Of a DNA stretch of 64,000 bases, positions 20,318 to 32,877 are shown in pieces. Each line of letters begins with the position of its first letter. The first letter of the stretch is position 1. The DNA is from Vermamoeba vermiformis (lineage: Eukaryota; Tubulinea; Echinamoebida), in the NCBI GenBank assembly GCA_045837725.1, contig JBEWZL010000216.1:248001-312000 (forward strand). Reading direction: 5' to 3'. The notes under the pieces are model-generated. The model did not search any database, was not told where the DNA came from, and was given only the letters and a program-made list of their open reading frames with translations. Position numbers and translations under genes: made by a program.

Positions 20318-23300
20318 CTACTCTTTCGGTTTCGGATCTCGCGGCAGGCTTGGCTTGAGGTCCATATTTGGCGGAGCGAACTCTTGATGTAAGTTCTGGA
20401 ATACTATTGACTTGGTAGGTTCGGTCTATACGTAGCAACGATTAATTTAATCTCCAAAAGATAAAGCCAAATCCGATCCAACTTACCGCGAAAATTAAGT
20501 CAGTATTTTCGATAAGATTAGAAACGAAGTGGTACAGCTTGACCATGTTCTTAAGCTCTAATAGCAATGCTTGTGGGGCCCAATGATTCGTTTCGTTAAT
20601 ATTCAACAGCAACGGCGCGAATGTAACGGAAACTTTGGCAATTTTTTGTTTGATGCTTAATTCAGCGACTGCAATATGTTGAACGACGTCGTCGGTAGGC
20701 TCAGCGAGTACGAATGATTCAGCAGGGTTAATCTGCGGAGTCACGCCGTAGTCAAATGTCAGATCGAGCATGTTCGAGCATTCTTCCGCCGCCTTATCAG
20801 TCTTTTCTATTGGCACGAAGTCATCGTCGTCGCTGCTATCATCGTCATCCATATTGTTTTGAATAGCGCTGGGCGAAGGCGCTGAACCAACAGGGTGGGA
20901 TCCGCTAGATTTCAAGTTGGCCAATCGCGGCGAGACTGATGGAGTAGCACCACTTCCCTTTTTGGCAATAGACAACGGAGCTGTAGTACCCGATGGGCTC
21001 GGCGTAACAGTGGTAGTACGACTACGACTGTCCTTCAAGACGCTGTTGCTGGGCCCTGCGGACACGCTGTGAGCACCGATTCTGGGCGAGACTCCCGTGC
21101 TACCCGCGGCTTGAGTTCCTACTTTAGGTAAGACACTATTGACTACTGGTTTAGGCACGTTACTTGGCGTGGTGCCTAATCTCGGTGACAAATTAGATCC
21201 AGTTCTCGGTGACGTCGATAAGCCGGATCCAGCATCAGACGGTCTCGCTGCATTGGTGGCAGCAGCTGTATTAATACTAGGCGTGACTGGCTTCCATCCT
21301 GTGCTTTTTTGCGGGCTCGTCGAGCTCTGATCTGGCACATTGACCGCTGGTACACTGGGCTCTGAGACTGATGGACTTGGTGACGGCATTCTTTGCGCCG
21401 TTGAATTGTTGCAGATTTCGCGTAAAAATTCAACTAGAAACTTGACAATTCTTTTGGCCTCCCATGGCAAATAGCTAACTAACTGCTTGCTTTTAGCAAC
21501 CGATTTCTCCTCATTGACTGAAAAGGAATTAATTAATTGATAGTATTAGAGTACTTATTCATCATAAACGTACCCTTCGACTTAACGAGGTCTTGATAGG
21601 CTTCTAGAGGGAAAATAGGCTTTTCTAAGTCTTGGAAGAACGTGACTAACAAACCAGCCAGATCTGCTGATGATTCTGAGCTCAAATCGCACTCTTCGCC
21701 TTCTACATGATATAAATATTATTTATATACTTAATACTGATATTTTTATACCTTTAATATATCGCTCGTGGATTTGATTCAGTTTTGCTGGATTAATTGA
21801 ATTGCGTACATTTGTAACGACATCGTACGTGGCTCCTAATGAATAGTTTGATTAGTCGTGCGAAATAATAGACTATAGTATTGTAATATTACCTTTCTTG
21901 CGCAACGCCTGAGTAACTTTCCTCAATATAATTGGAATTCCGTCAGCAGGCAGATCTTCCTCTAACCAATCTTGTAATGTTCTCGACGGATATGCTATAT
22001 AAGAGAAAGATTATTATATATCATACTATACTAGTAATTAAGAATGATAATAATATTACTGGCATTAGGTCGCTTTCTAGCCTTCGCTGATGCATTTTCA
22101 TAAATGGTTCTGTACCACGACTCCTTTGTATCTTTATCTTCAAATACTAGGATATATGTGCTGTTGCCATCTATATAACCATATTAATACATATATCATT
22201 TTTCTAACTATTATTCCTAGTACTTACTGAATAACCGGATCGCGTGCTCCGTATCTGAAAAAAAAAATGAGTTGTTTACTTAGAAGAGGGTAGCACATGG
22301 TATTATAACGTACTTTGAAGATCAGATTGCATGGCTGTCTGTTGAACTGACAGCATAGCAATGCATTTCATACTTCGTACGCTGCCCTTTTCATAACGAC
22401 ACAGCAAATACGTGTCATTCATTAAAAAGCATCGGGCCCGTGCTTTCTTCTTCTTAGATCCGTATCTATAAATTGTATATATTAGCACAAGGCTGCTACT
22501 ATTCTCAAAGCTACAAATGCTGTTGCAACTTACATGATCCGCACGTCTCCTTCGCGAATTAACACGCGTCCCATACGAGGAATTTGAGATGCCTATATTA
22601 TTATAATTAATAAGGATAGCTTATTGTAACTATTGGAATGGTTTTCTTATGAACTTGTTCAAAGGATGTGGATGTAGATGTGGATGTGTTTTCGGTTAAT
22701 GACTAACTAAATAGAGTACTTACAGCACTACCAGACACGCGGCGCTGAATTTCCAATAGCTTTGCAAATGATTTGGACTGTGCGAAACAATCTTGAATGA
22801 ACCAATAGACCTGCGTCATGATCGCGTACGAGTCCATCAATTTCTCGTAATCTGAATCTTCATCAGGTGTGTCTTTCAGCATGGCCTATATACAGTATCA
22901 TAAGACTGGGACCTATAATAGAAATATACTATTGATGGGACTTACATCGATAAAGTAAGCATATTTGGGCAAGTGATTTAACGGGGTTCCGAGCAATTGC
23001 CTTAGCGACAGATGAAACTCCGAATTGGCTTCTTTTTCCTAAATATCGCCATTATTAATACGCCCTATTATAATATGTTGTATGGAGTTACCTTTACAAA
23101 CTGTTGAAATTTCTCTTTGCTAATGCAGCGAATGTACGTGGCATCAGAAAAACGGAAATTCAAAATGTAATCGCCATAAATATTCAAATTAGGAACCTGA
23201 TCGATGTTAACTATTAGTATATTATTGATTTTTCGGTATTAAGTGGTTTGTTTTCGTACCAGATCCAAGAACAATTGACCGATCCCAAACAACTTTGGCT

Positions 23301-24598
23301 TATGACTCAAAAGCTTCATTTTCTGTACAAAAGCGAATTCAATTTGTTCTATCTCTTCTATATTGCCAAATAACGAGCCTATTTCTTCAGCTGATAATAT
23401 TTGTCCTTTCTTCTTATTTTTCAAAACCAAGACGAAATCCTTTAATTTCAAATTTTAGATTAAGGGGTATGTTATAAGATAATAGTAGTCCTACTGCTAT
23501 AATATGCTGCATGGCCTTTAAATATTTGACTTCTTCGTTCATTAGAGCTCTGAAAATTTCAGTACGCTGACTTAATTTTTCTTGATTTTCTTTCATATCT
23601 ATTGAAAAATCGTTAGATAGACTTATATTAAGCTTATTTAACGCTATATTAGCATGAATAAGATCAAATAAAATGACTTACGGAGATTTCGAATTCGTTT
23701 TCGTTCGAGAAACGCTCTAATAACACTTTGACACTTAATTATCTTCACGAAGCGATCATTCGTCGTCAAAAACTTGTCGCAATACGCAGAAATATTTTTC
23801 TAATAAAAAAACGTTGATTAATCGGTTGTTACGCGATCCGACAAAGAAAATCTTGATGTCATAACGCTTGATCATTATAGAAATATGGTACTGATATTAC
23901 AATGTGCTAAAATGAAGTATTTTTGTGCGAGTAAAGCGCGTATTAAAATTTTAAAGCCAACAGTCGAAACGATTTTAGACAATTAGGAATTGCGTTCTTT
24001 GCTAACATTTTGTTGAAATAAAGCTAAATATTGTTACGAATACTTACGATTGTATTTACAGAGTGCGTAAGGTTTAAATTAAACGGTGTCTTTCGTTTGA
24101 GCCAGTCGATCATTTCTTGCCTTTGTTGGGGATCGAGTTGCAGGCCAGTTAATGCAATTTGTATGACATTAAACATGTCCTATAATTATAATTAATATTA
24201 AAATTATATTTGCAAATGGGATAGATAATTTTGCTCGTGTCAAGGTCGAGATGTCAAAAATATCGACCGAATGCTGAATTTATTGATGGCAATATAATTT
24301 TGATATAGTATATGATACTTCATATTTAACATAATATTGATAATAATTATACTGCAGATCTAGTTAAAATAATTGGTACCTGAGCCAACGCGCTATTGTT
24401 GCTAGTTGTAGAGCTCATTGCACGTGCCCGAGCATAATATAATTTATTAGCTTCATCTGTGTTGTTTGCAGATAAAGTGGATGCATTGGGAGCGAGATTT
24501 GCTGGATTGGGAACTGACTCGGATTTGCGTTGCTGAGGAACCTGCGGTAACGGCTTCTTCCTCGAAACCGAGTCATTGGATGATCTTTTATCCTCCAT
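20318..24598 (-). CDS. Rho regulator: IQ - DH (RhoGEF) - PH - RhoGAP-like multidomain protein
   Basis: A long gene of about 15 exons runs from MEDKRSSNDSVSRKKPLPQ at 24598 to a final exon (TEPTKSIVFQNLHQEFAPP...PKPKE) ending at 20318. In order: a Pro/Ser-rich N-terminus; a helical region (MIDWLKRKTPFNL); an IQ-type calmodulin site (IIKCQSVIRAFLERKRIR); a DH domain opening IFRALMNEEVKYLKAMQHI with LLGTPLNHLPKYAYF as its core helix; a PH domain (MGRVLIREGDVRII, KARARCFLMNDTYLLCRY, SWYRTIYENA); a RhoGAP-like domain (DGIPIILRKVTQALRKKG, ADLAGLLVTFFQDLEKPIF, VNEEKSVAKSKQLVSYLPWE); a 200-residue Ser/Pro/Thr linker with an acidic DDDDSSDDDD patch; and a short C-terminal domain. It would load Rho/Rac GTPases and bind membranes. 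At the arginine-finger position the RhoGAP part has Asn (TYDVVTNVRN instead of EGIFRVSG), so GAP activity is doubtful. Confidence 0.8.
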
Positions 24599-24925
24599 AA
24601 GGCCTATCTATTACAGGATCATGGTGCTCTGGCCTTTAATTCATTGAAAAAATGAGCCAAAAAATGACCGTTATTTATCAGCCTCAATTTTATTGAATGA
24701 TTGCAGATCTACCATACCTCGATATTTATTGCTGTAGAATATCATGACAATGTTGTATTATGCCGAGATTATCGGGAGACTACGGGATCTTGAACGGCTG
24801 AATGGTTTAGCCGCGGGATGCAGTTTCTTGATTAAATATCGCGTAACAAATATTGTCGTGGTATCGCAGAAATATAGGGTTTATATACAAATTATTTACA
24901 AAATTTCTGGCTTCGTTTTGTTATT
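24599..24925. other. Non-coding interval between two leftward genes
   Basis: Contains the presumed promoter of the DH-PH-RhoGAP gene and the 3' UTR of the OTU gene. A rightward 69-codon frame has no supporting feature. Confidence 0.4.
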
Positions 24926-25924
24926 TTACCAGATTAAGCTCTCATCGTTATGATGACCGTGGAACAAGCTTCTCAGCCTCGAGAATGGATGTCGGAACAC
25001 ATCTCTTCGTCTGTAAGCTACTGGCACTGGTTCTGGCATCGTAGGACTTCGTTCAACGTACTCTTCAGGCAAAATCTGCTCATCGAGCGGCTGGAAGTTG
25101 TTATCGGTGTATTGACGCACCCATGCTTCCTCTCGAGGCGCAGGACCATCGTCACTATCAATCATCTGCAAAGAGCTGTAATGGAACTCGTGGATGTGTG
25201 AAAGCAAGATTGGCTTTTCGCTTCTGATCATCTCTCGAAGACTTTCAGGACTCGCCACGTCTATATCGCTGATGCCATTCTCCGTAGGCTCGATGATAGT
25301 AACGCCAAACGGGTTCGAAGCAGCATTAGTGTCCACTGTTGAGATGACGACAATTTTCAGATCGAGCATGTTGGATGCAGCAAACAGCGTCAAGTTGTCG
25401 CCCCAAACTCCGTTGTGTGCCATATCATCGCAATAGAGATCCCAGTTTTCATATCTATCAGTCTCCAAGAAGTCACGTAAGCGAGAACCATTCTTCAATC
25501 TGAAATCTGGATTCTTTCGTAACCATTCCACGATGAGTTCTCGCAGTTGAGGATGTCGGGAAGGGTCGTCAAATAATTGGTCGCAAATTGAGGCGAATTG
25601 GCAATTGCCGTCGCCTTCGATCGGAGTTTTTTCTTTTAAACCCAGTAACTCCATCCGTTCTCTAAGGATTTGCTGTTGCTTGTTATACCACATAACATCG
25701 TCTTCAGTGGATGCCGCGCCTCCGCCAAACATATTGCGCTCCCGATGATGATGGTGGCGGCGATGGAAGAAGTTGAAAAACCTTCTGTGATGCGAATCTG
25801 CTGTTGACTCACTTGAGTTATCGTAGGCAAGCTTTTTATCAGGCTCGTTGTTCCTATTGCTCGAGTGTTGTTGATTGGTATTGTTTTGCTGTGTTTCTGA
25901 CACGTCTTTAATAGGTATCCGCAT
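24926..25924 (-). CDS. OTU-family cysteine protease (deubiquitinase)
   Basis: An intronless frame of 332 residues starting MRIPIKDVSETQQ. The N-terminal 90 residues are disordered with a His/Arg-rich run (FFHRRHHHHRERN). A helix then leads into the OTU core: TPIEGDGNCQFASICDQL supplies the catalytic Asp and Cys, GVWGDNLTLFAASNMLDLKIVVI the central part, and HIHEFHYSSL the catalytic His. All three residues are present, so it should cleave ubiquitin chains. The C-terminal 80 residues are acidic, then Arg-rich (RRRDVFRHPFSRLRSLFHGHH). The OTUD-like layout is close to plant and amoebozoan OTU proteins of similar length. The lack of introns is unusual here. Confidence 0.9.
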   Translation of the reverse strand: MRIPIKDVSETQQNNTNQQHSSNRNNEPDKKLAYDNSSESTADSHHRRFFNFFHRRHHHHRERNMFGGGAASTEDDVMWYNKQQQILRERMELLGLKEKTPIEGDGNCQFASICDQLFDDPSRHPQLRELIVEWLRKNPDFRLKNGSRLRDFLETDRYENWDLYCDDMAHNGVWGDNLTLFAASNMLDLKIVVISTVDTNAASNPFGVTIIEPTENGISDIDVASPESLREMIRSEKPILLSHIHEFHYSSLQMIDSDDGPAPREEAWVRQYTDNNFQPLDEQILPEEYVERSPTMPEPVPVAYRRRDVFRHPFSRLRSLFHGHHNDESLIW

Positions 25925-26385
25925 GTTGAAAACTTTCTGACTAAAGATGAATTAACTGACGCGTGGTTCTTACGTTTCTACTATTCAAGTAATTGATTTT
26001 TTTGCCAGCGTGGCAGTACTGGTCATGAACAATCTGCTCTTCGGGAAGCTCAGCGAACAATCACTGAGATTTGGAGTAAATCCGGATCCGTTTCTCCGAA
26101 CGGGCCGCTGTCGCCGAGCCGAATCAACCATCGAACTTCTAGACACTCTCATTGCCTATAAGATTTGTTTAGTATTCAAATACTTATTAAAGTCATGCGA
26201 GCAGATCGCGCCAAAATTACGTAGCGAGGTCGTTCGTTGAAATTTCCGTGTGTTAATTTTATACAGGTGTTTTGTTTCGTTGATAGGTTCAATTTTACTA
26301 TTTGCAGTGACTAGAGACAGCATTCAATGATAGCAAGCTATTAATTTTGCGACGTATACAACAGATTCGGTTTTAAGTATTAAAA
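25925..26385. other. Divergent promoter interval between OTU and DENN genes
   Basis: 461 bp between two divergent starts. A rightward frame of 76 codons (26010-26240) has Arg-rich composition and no splice or homology support. The rest is AT-rich. Confidence 0.45.
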
Positions 26386-29187
26386 ATGGCTGATAAAAAG
26401 AAAAATTTTGATAGAAGGTAGAGTATTTGCGCCTTGCCGTGATAATTAATAATATTATAAACGAAAAATAACGATATTTTACGCTTGATCTAGAATTCTA
26501 ACGGCTAATTTAATGGCATATTGAATTTTTTAATTTTATTAATTACTGAAATTTTATCTTTAGAGCGAGCTATGTACTTGGAAGTGCTCTAAAATCATGG
26601 CGAGACGGTGCTTTATTCGAACATTTAATAGTTGTCGGTTTACCGGCGGATTATGTCGTGGATCCCCACACCATTCACATTCCAAAAGAGCAACAAATAT
26701 TATACAAGTTCCCCGAAAACACGCCGTAAGTAAATCCAGCGATAAATAATAATAATACCTTGAGACCACGTCACCGAAACTTTTTGCAAATCTGCAGAAG
26801 AATCATAATCAATTTCCAAATAATTGAATAACGAAAAATTGAAGCTGTATCATCAAATTAATACTATCTGTTTAAATTAATGTTAACTAATGAATTAATT
26901 AATTAGGGTGAGAAACGAGATCTTGAAAAATTTCTGCTTCCCTGGTGGCGTTGAAATTAAGGCAGTTAAAACCGAAACAGAATTAAATTCAGTTATTTTT
27001 GGATCTTTATCGCAATTAGAAACAGCTGAAAACTCATTTGTCTACGTTATTACGGACGATCATTTGTATTATGGAACTTGCGTCATTACGCATGAATTAC
27101 TTCGAGTACGTATTATATGTGCTATATTATTATACAATAATGATAATATTATGTTGTTTTTGCGAACAAATTTGATAGAAATTTTAAAAACATTATTTTT
27201 TGTTTGATCCGGATCTGCTGCGTTTGAAATGGCCTAATATTTTATTATAGGAGCCCGGATGTATATTAGAGAGTAATATGACCAATGCACCTTCATCCCT
27301 CGACCCTTATATTACAAAACGCTGCTATTGTTTCATCAGCAGATTTCCGTTCTTCAATTTGCACTTTGAAGTCTTGTATAGTATATTAGGTACGCCTTAA
27401 TTAATATAATAGTACATCATAATAAGTATCATATAGTACATTGATACCCTTATAATCGTAATAGTACCGTTGCTAATGGCGTTTTTGAAATTTAGCCAAA
27501 GATCGGTTGTATCGCTTGACGAAGCTTCAAAATCGAAATTTCAACAAAGAAGACGCAGAAGCAGCGGCATATGAAATCAAAACATTGCTGGCATTCTATC
27601 ACAATCAAACTGTGCCGAAAGCTGGCTCGACAATGGGATTCCAACTGCCTGGAGAATTACGATCGTTAGAATTCAAAGTACCGGTATGTATAGTAAAAGA
27701 TTAATATTACAATCACATATACAATATCCTATCAAAATATTTACTTCTGTATTGAGTTTTTGGATCGCGCATCCGGATGCGATCTTGCAAAATTTGCGGT
27801 ATTGTTAGAAGTGTATTGGTACTAACAGTATTGATAAAATAGGCATGTGACGACGACACGAGCATGAGTGATTGGTCTATTCCGTGCTTGTTCAGATTAC
27901 TGCCGCTGGAAATGATCGTGGATCTATTCACAGCAGTGCTTTTGGAATACAAAATTGTGTTGATATGTGACAATATGGGCGTATTGAGTGCGATAGGATT
28001 GTCACTCTTGTCGATCTTAAGACCATTTGTGTGGCAAGGTAATGATCAGACCTCGTGGTTTATTGCTCCAGATCTAACTTTTGATGGATCTCGTAGGTGT
28101 GTTTATTCCAATCTTGCCCGAGGTTATGTGGGACGTAATTGATGCACCCGTGCCATACATTGTAGGTGTCAACAAGGAGCCTACGCATATGTCATTTGAA
28201 GGCCTAGAAATTGTCGTGGCGGATCTGAACAAATGCACGATTACCCCGCCTGGCGTCATCACCGATGAAATCCCAAATAGGAAACAACTGTAAGTATTCA
28301 CTGGACATTACTATATTTGGCAAGGAATAACCTTTTCAATGTAGTATGAACGATTTGCGTGCCTATCACGATCAATTGTACGTGCAATCGAGTTTGAACG
28401 TGAACAACAATTATTCGATTTTGAACCCGTGCCGCACGACCGAGCTACAGTTGCAATTGACACAGAAGATCTTGCAAGTGTTCCAAGACTACCACAAGAA
28501 AGTGTTGGATCAGTTCACGGAGGTGATTGTTAAGAACAAATTGACATTGGAGCCCGAAGCCTATGACGAGGACGTTAGTTCTATTACATCCGCCTTGCCT
28601 CGCTCATCGCGCAGGTTCGCTAACAGGTACGAAATGAAATTTCACGAGTGCTTGCAGATCCGTGCTAACTCGATACTTTTAGACTCTTGAACACCCAACA
28701 GTTCACGTTCTTTTCGAGTAAGTTGATGACAACAATTACGGCTCGCCGAGAAGAGAGCAAAGAGATGATGAAGACTATTAAGAACTTGATTATGATGGAG
28801 GAAAATGACAGTGAAAACTTGCATCATCGCATGAAAGTCGCGGAGAGCACCGACAATAAGACCGAAGCCGAGAAGTGGCGCAAAGAAATTCAAGAATCTG
28901 TGAAGAGACTGGCCCAACTAAAAGAGACTATGAAGAAGTTGACTGAGGAGAACCCAGACTTAGCTAAAGAGATTAATATTGAGCAACAGCAGCGCGAGCA
29001 AATGTTACGAAAATCAACGCCGAACCCTGCATTAGACGTGAGTGGATCTCCGCCCGTAGAACCGACGTCCTTGTCAAAGTCTCAGACTATCCCTGGCACG
29101 CCGAGTAGTCCTGCCTTGAAGCCTAAGAAGGGTCACGCTAGAAAACCATCGTTAAAAGAGCGATTGGAAATGATCTTCGGAAAATAA
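26386..29187 (+). CDS. DENN-domain protein, probable Rab GTPase exchange factor
   Basis: About eight exons from MADKKKNFDR at 26386 to a stop at 29187, in frame throughout. The uDENN part reads FEHLIVVGLPADYV, LYKFPENTP and FCFPGG; the central DENN includes YCFISRFPFFNLHFEVLYSIL, LPLEMIVDLFTAVLLEYKIV, LSLLSILRPFVWQ and PILPEVMWDVIDAPVPYIVGV; the dDENN-like part is in the exon with YHDQLYVQSSLN..LQLTQKILQVFQDYH. The last 170 residues form a coiled coil (MMKTIKNLIMMEENDSENL, KRLAQLKETMKKLTEEN) with a Ser/Pro- and Lys-rich tail. DENN proteins act on Rab GTPases in membrane traffic. The first exon is tiny (about 32 bp), confirmed by the frame AGA AG|A GCG across the intron. Confidence 0.85.
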
Positions 29188-29406
29188 CCAGATCTGCATC
29201 CAAAAACACAACAAAGTAGTTTATATAGCCCTCTTATTTATTTGTAATTGTCTACGTCAAACCATTGTACAAAGTAAGTTAATTAAACCATTTTTAGTTT
29301 CAGCATCGTGGCGTGATCTGATCCGCTTGTTTCCTGCAGATAATTTTCCAGCATGTATTCTACGCTATTTTCTTATAAAATTCGAAGAATTTATTATCGA
29401 TCCGGG

Positions 29407-30911
29407 CTAGAACGTAGTAGATGCCTCTTGGTACACGACTCTAAACGGAAACTGTTTTACCGAATGCAGGAGTGACTTACTAACAGTAGAGACATTCAAT
29501 TCGATCAGTTGTGTTAATAGCGTTATTTTCTTAGCTGAGGCAGGTGTCAGGAAAGAGATCTGCAAATATGTCAAACGTGTCAACGGCTGTAAAAATCGTA
29601 CAAATTCGGGTTTGAAACTGTCAGGCAGTGAAGTAGGGTCGTCGATGATTAATGACTGTAAATTAGTCAATTTTTGGACATTTTGAAAAAAAGTTCGGTG
29701 ATCTAATTTGAAACTGAAAACTTGCAACTGTTGAAGGGTTGTTAATGTGCATAATGATGTAATTTCATCTTTGGTCAATGAGAATATGTTTGATCTCGGT
29801 CTATCTAGTCTTAATTCTCGTAAATTTGTCAGATCTGCTGTGGCAATATGACCGATCAACGTTCGTACTGAAAAACGGATTTTCTGCAGTTGTTTTAAGT
29901 CCGTAAACTGAAAGGTTGTTGGTTGAAAAGTGGATGTGTTACCAGATTCGAGTACTAAATATCTTAAATTGGTTAATAAACTGCTCTTTGGAAACGATTT
30001 TCCTGCTGGATCCGGTGTAATCTTCAATCTGGTCAATTGAGTCGATATTGCATCGATATTGGTTGCATCTGAGGCACGAATATCTAGAGATACTAGTTTT
30101 GTCATCTTGCCTAATATTTCAGGACCTATCACGTTCATTTTTGATCGAAGATCCAGCAGATTCGTCAAACAAGTAAAGTGATCCAAATCGTCCGTATGAA
30201 ATAGCGAATGGCTTATATCGAGGCTAGTGAGGTTTGATAGCATTCTTACATTGCATCTGGTGTTATAATAAGGGAAATTTGCCCCTGTCATGGCGAATTT
30301 TCTGAGCTGACTAAGTGCAGACCAATCGTGCGCTGAATTAAATGAGTAACGCTGTATATTTAGCAAAATAATATGATACATACTTATAGATGCATCAAAG
30401 AGCAATCTAAGCTCCGTCAAGTGCTTGTGGTGAGAAAAAAATGTTGCTACATCCGTTCGATCGATTCTATGATTCCATTTAATGCACTCTAATTGTGTAA
30501 GGGTGGTACAAACGTTGACTAATTCATGGTTTGTGTCATGTAATGAGTGTTTGATTACTAAGGACTGCAATGTAGTCAAGTTGGTTAACGGATGCACTTC
30601 AGAAACGATCCGGATGTTGTCTGCTAGCTTGCTAGGAGATTCCAGCGTAATGCGTTTTATACTTGTAAGGTTGCGCGATAATAGGAAATTTAAATGCTCG
30701 TTATTTACTTCCACAGATGCTTTTTTAACAGCTGGCCAAGTGATTTTTTGAAAGTGTTTGGATGTGCTCGCCAAACTGCGCGAAACAAATATTATTAATG
30801 CTGTAAATAATATAATAATTATTAAATAATAATTATTAAGTACCTAGTAATGTCATAAATTGAGAGATACTCAATGATCTCGCCAAACGCATCCAGAGCT
30901 AACGATTGCAT
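29407..30911 (-). CDS. F-box / LRR protein A (tandem pair)
   Basis: Two exons. The first, from the ATG at 30911, encodes an F-box (MQSLALDAFGEIIEYLSIYD) and ends at donor gtactt. The second starts SLASTSKHFQKITWPAVKK and continues to 29407, giving about 477 residues. Irregular leucine-rich repeats fill the rest (LTNLTTLQSLVI, LSNLTSLDISHSLF, LTNLRELRLDRPR, LTNLQSLIIDD, LTRLTYLQISFLT). The likely job is recruiting substrates to an SCF ubiquitin ligase (family knowledge). It lies head-to-tail with a paralogue at 31139-32633, sharing the same intron position and the motif FPFRVVY near the end. Confidence 0.85.
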
Positions 30912-31138
30912 TGCCACCCTTGATCAATTAATATAATATGTAAGGTAACTGTTGTGGTACTATTATAAAATAAATAAATATGTGACTTCGGCCTGCGTTT
31001 CATTCTATTATTTTAGTCCCTTTTTTTTTAACTTTGCTAAATCGAAAGAAAAATATTAGAAATACCTTATTATCAAATAACTGATTATAAAAAATCTTTC
31101 TCCGACATTAATGGCATGACCGTTTATTGGAAGAACCA

Positions 31139-32633
31139 CTAGCATTTTGCGTTTGTATACACATCCGTTGCATCAGCATAAACGACACGAAACGGAAATG
31201 ATTTGATAGCCTCAGTTAACGAGCCGCTAATTAATTTGACTTCAAGTTCAATCAATTGCGTTAATTTTGTGATTTCTTTTCCTGTCGCCGCTGTCAAGGC
31301 CGGGATCTGCAAATATGTCAAAAGTGTCAATGGTTGCAAACATGTTATGTCCTCGGGACCGAGTGGTGCTTCATAATTATAGTCTAGTATTGTCAATGAG
31401 CGTAAATTTGATAATTTTTTGACGTTTTGATAAAAAATTTTGGTGTCCAAGTTGTACGCTGAAACAACTAGCTTTTCAAGGCTTGTTATATTACACATCG
31501 CTATAATATCCTCCTCACTAATAATATGTTGTAAGCTTCTAGGTCTTCGTACATCTAGTTCGCGTAAATTTGTCAGATTCGCTGCGGAGATCGCGCGCAG
31601 AAGAATTGGTGCTTTAATTTGAACTTTTTGCAGTTGTTTCAAGTCAGTAAAATAAAAATTAGCTGGCTGTGGGTTATCAGTATCTTCTTCAATGAATAAA
31701 TGCTTCAGATTTGTTAATAGACTGCTTTTTGGAAATCTAGTGCCACCAACATCCACTTCGAAAATAAGTTTTGTTAGCTGAGTTGAAATAGCTCCAATAT
31801 TGGGGTCTTGGACTTCTGATACACCGAGTGATGATATATTTGGTAGTTTTCTTAATATTTCCGGCTTCGGACAGTTGAGTGCTGAGCGCAGATCTTGCAG
31901 ATTCGTCAAACAAGTAATTTGGTCTTCGTCTTCGGGAAGCAACGATGCATAGCTTATATTGAGACTAGTAAGACTGGTGAGCATTCTTATATCGCATCTA
32001 GTGTGATGATACAAAAAATTGCCGCTTAAATCCAACTTTCGTAACCGCGCTAGACCGTACCAATTATTAGCTATTGAAAAAGCGTTATTATGAACGCAAA
32101 TCATAGACATATATACACATATAACATACTGATAGATGAATCCACTCCCCACGTAAATGTCGTTAAGTTTGTATGACGAGAAAATACTGCTACATCCGTT
32201 CCTTCAATTATGCCTTGGCACACGATGCTCTCCAGTTGAGTGAGATATGTACAAATACGAAATAATTCAACGGTTGTTATTGTTTTGCCAATGCCTAGGA
32301 CCACAGACTTCAATGTCGTTAGATTCGTCAGCGGATGTACTTCCGAAACGATGTTAAGATCATCAAAGATGTTGGGAGGGTATTCCAGCGTGATATGATT
32401 GATGCTGGTAAGGGTGCGAGACAAAATATAGTTCAGAGGTCCCTTGTTGAACTCCATTGTTATTCTTTTAACGGCAGGCCAAGAAACGGCTCGACAATGT
32501 TTGGATGCGTTCGCCAAACTGGGTCATAAAAATTATTAAATAATATATTAAATACTAATATTTACCTTGTGACATCATTGACTGATAGATACTCTACAAT
32601 CTCGCCAAACACATCCGGATTCAAGCTTTCCAT
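31139..32633 (-). pseudogene. F-box / LRR protein B, frameshifted paralogue of the gene at 29407-30911
   Basis: The first exon from 32633 encodes MESLNPDVFGEIVEYLSVND, an F-box matching the neighbour, followed by donor gtaaat. The second exon runs SLANASKHCRAVSWPAVKR... and then LRRs to 31139 (LTSLTSLNISYASL, LTNLRELDVRRPRS, LSNLRSLTILDYN). The frame breaks at about 32101-32152: after SSIS the frame soon stops, and the homologous continuation (NNWYGLARLRKLDLSG) is in another frame. Compared with the neighbour this copy has 8 extra bases in a TATATGTG/TATATATG repeat, exactly what would shift the frame. It could be a recent pseudogene, an expressed truncated F-box protein, or a sequencing error; the rest of the frame is intact. 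Confidence 0.7.
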
Positions 32634-32877
32634 TGATTCTGAAATGTAATATTTGGTCTACTAGTGATTTAAACGTCGGGATGTCAAAAAAAAAGTTGAA
32701 ATAAATTATTTGGACTGTTTATGGTTGTGGTTGTGGTTTTCCGTTGTCTCGTCGAGAAAAAAAACTGTTTAGTCTAAAATGCACGTGTCAAAGTGCCACT
32801 TAGCGGATCGCTAAAAATCTGTCAAAATCATATCAATTGTAATCAGATATAAAGCATTATAATACTTATTGTGGTAA

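Noticed and set aside
26010-26240. Rightward 76-codon frame in the OTU/DENN spacer
   Set aside because: Arg-rich translation of a spacer with no homology or splice support.
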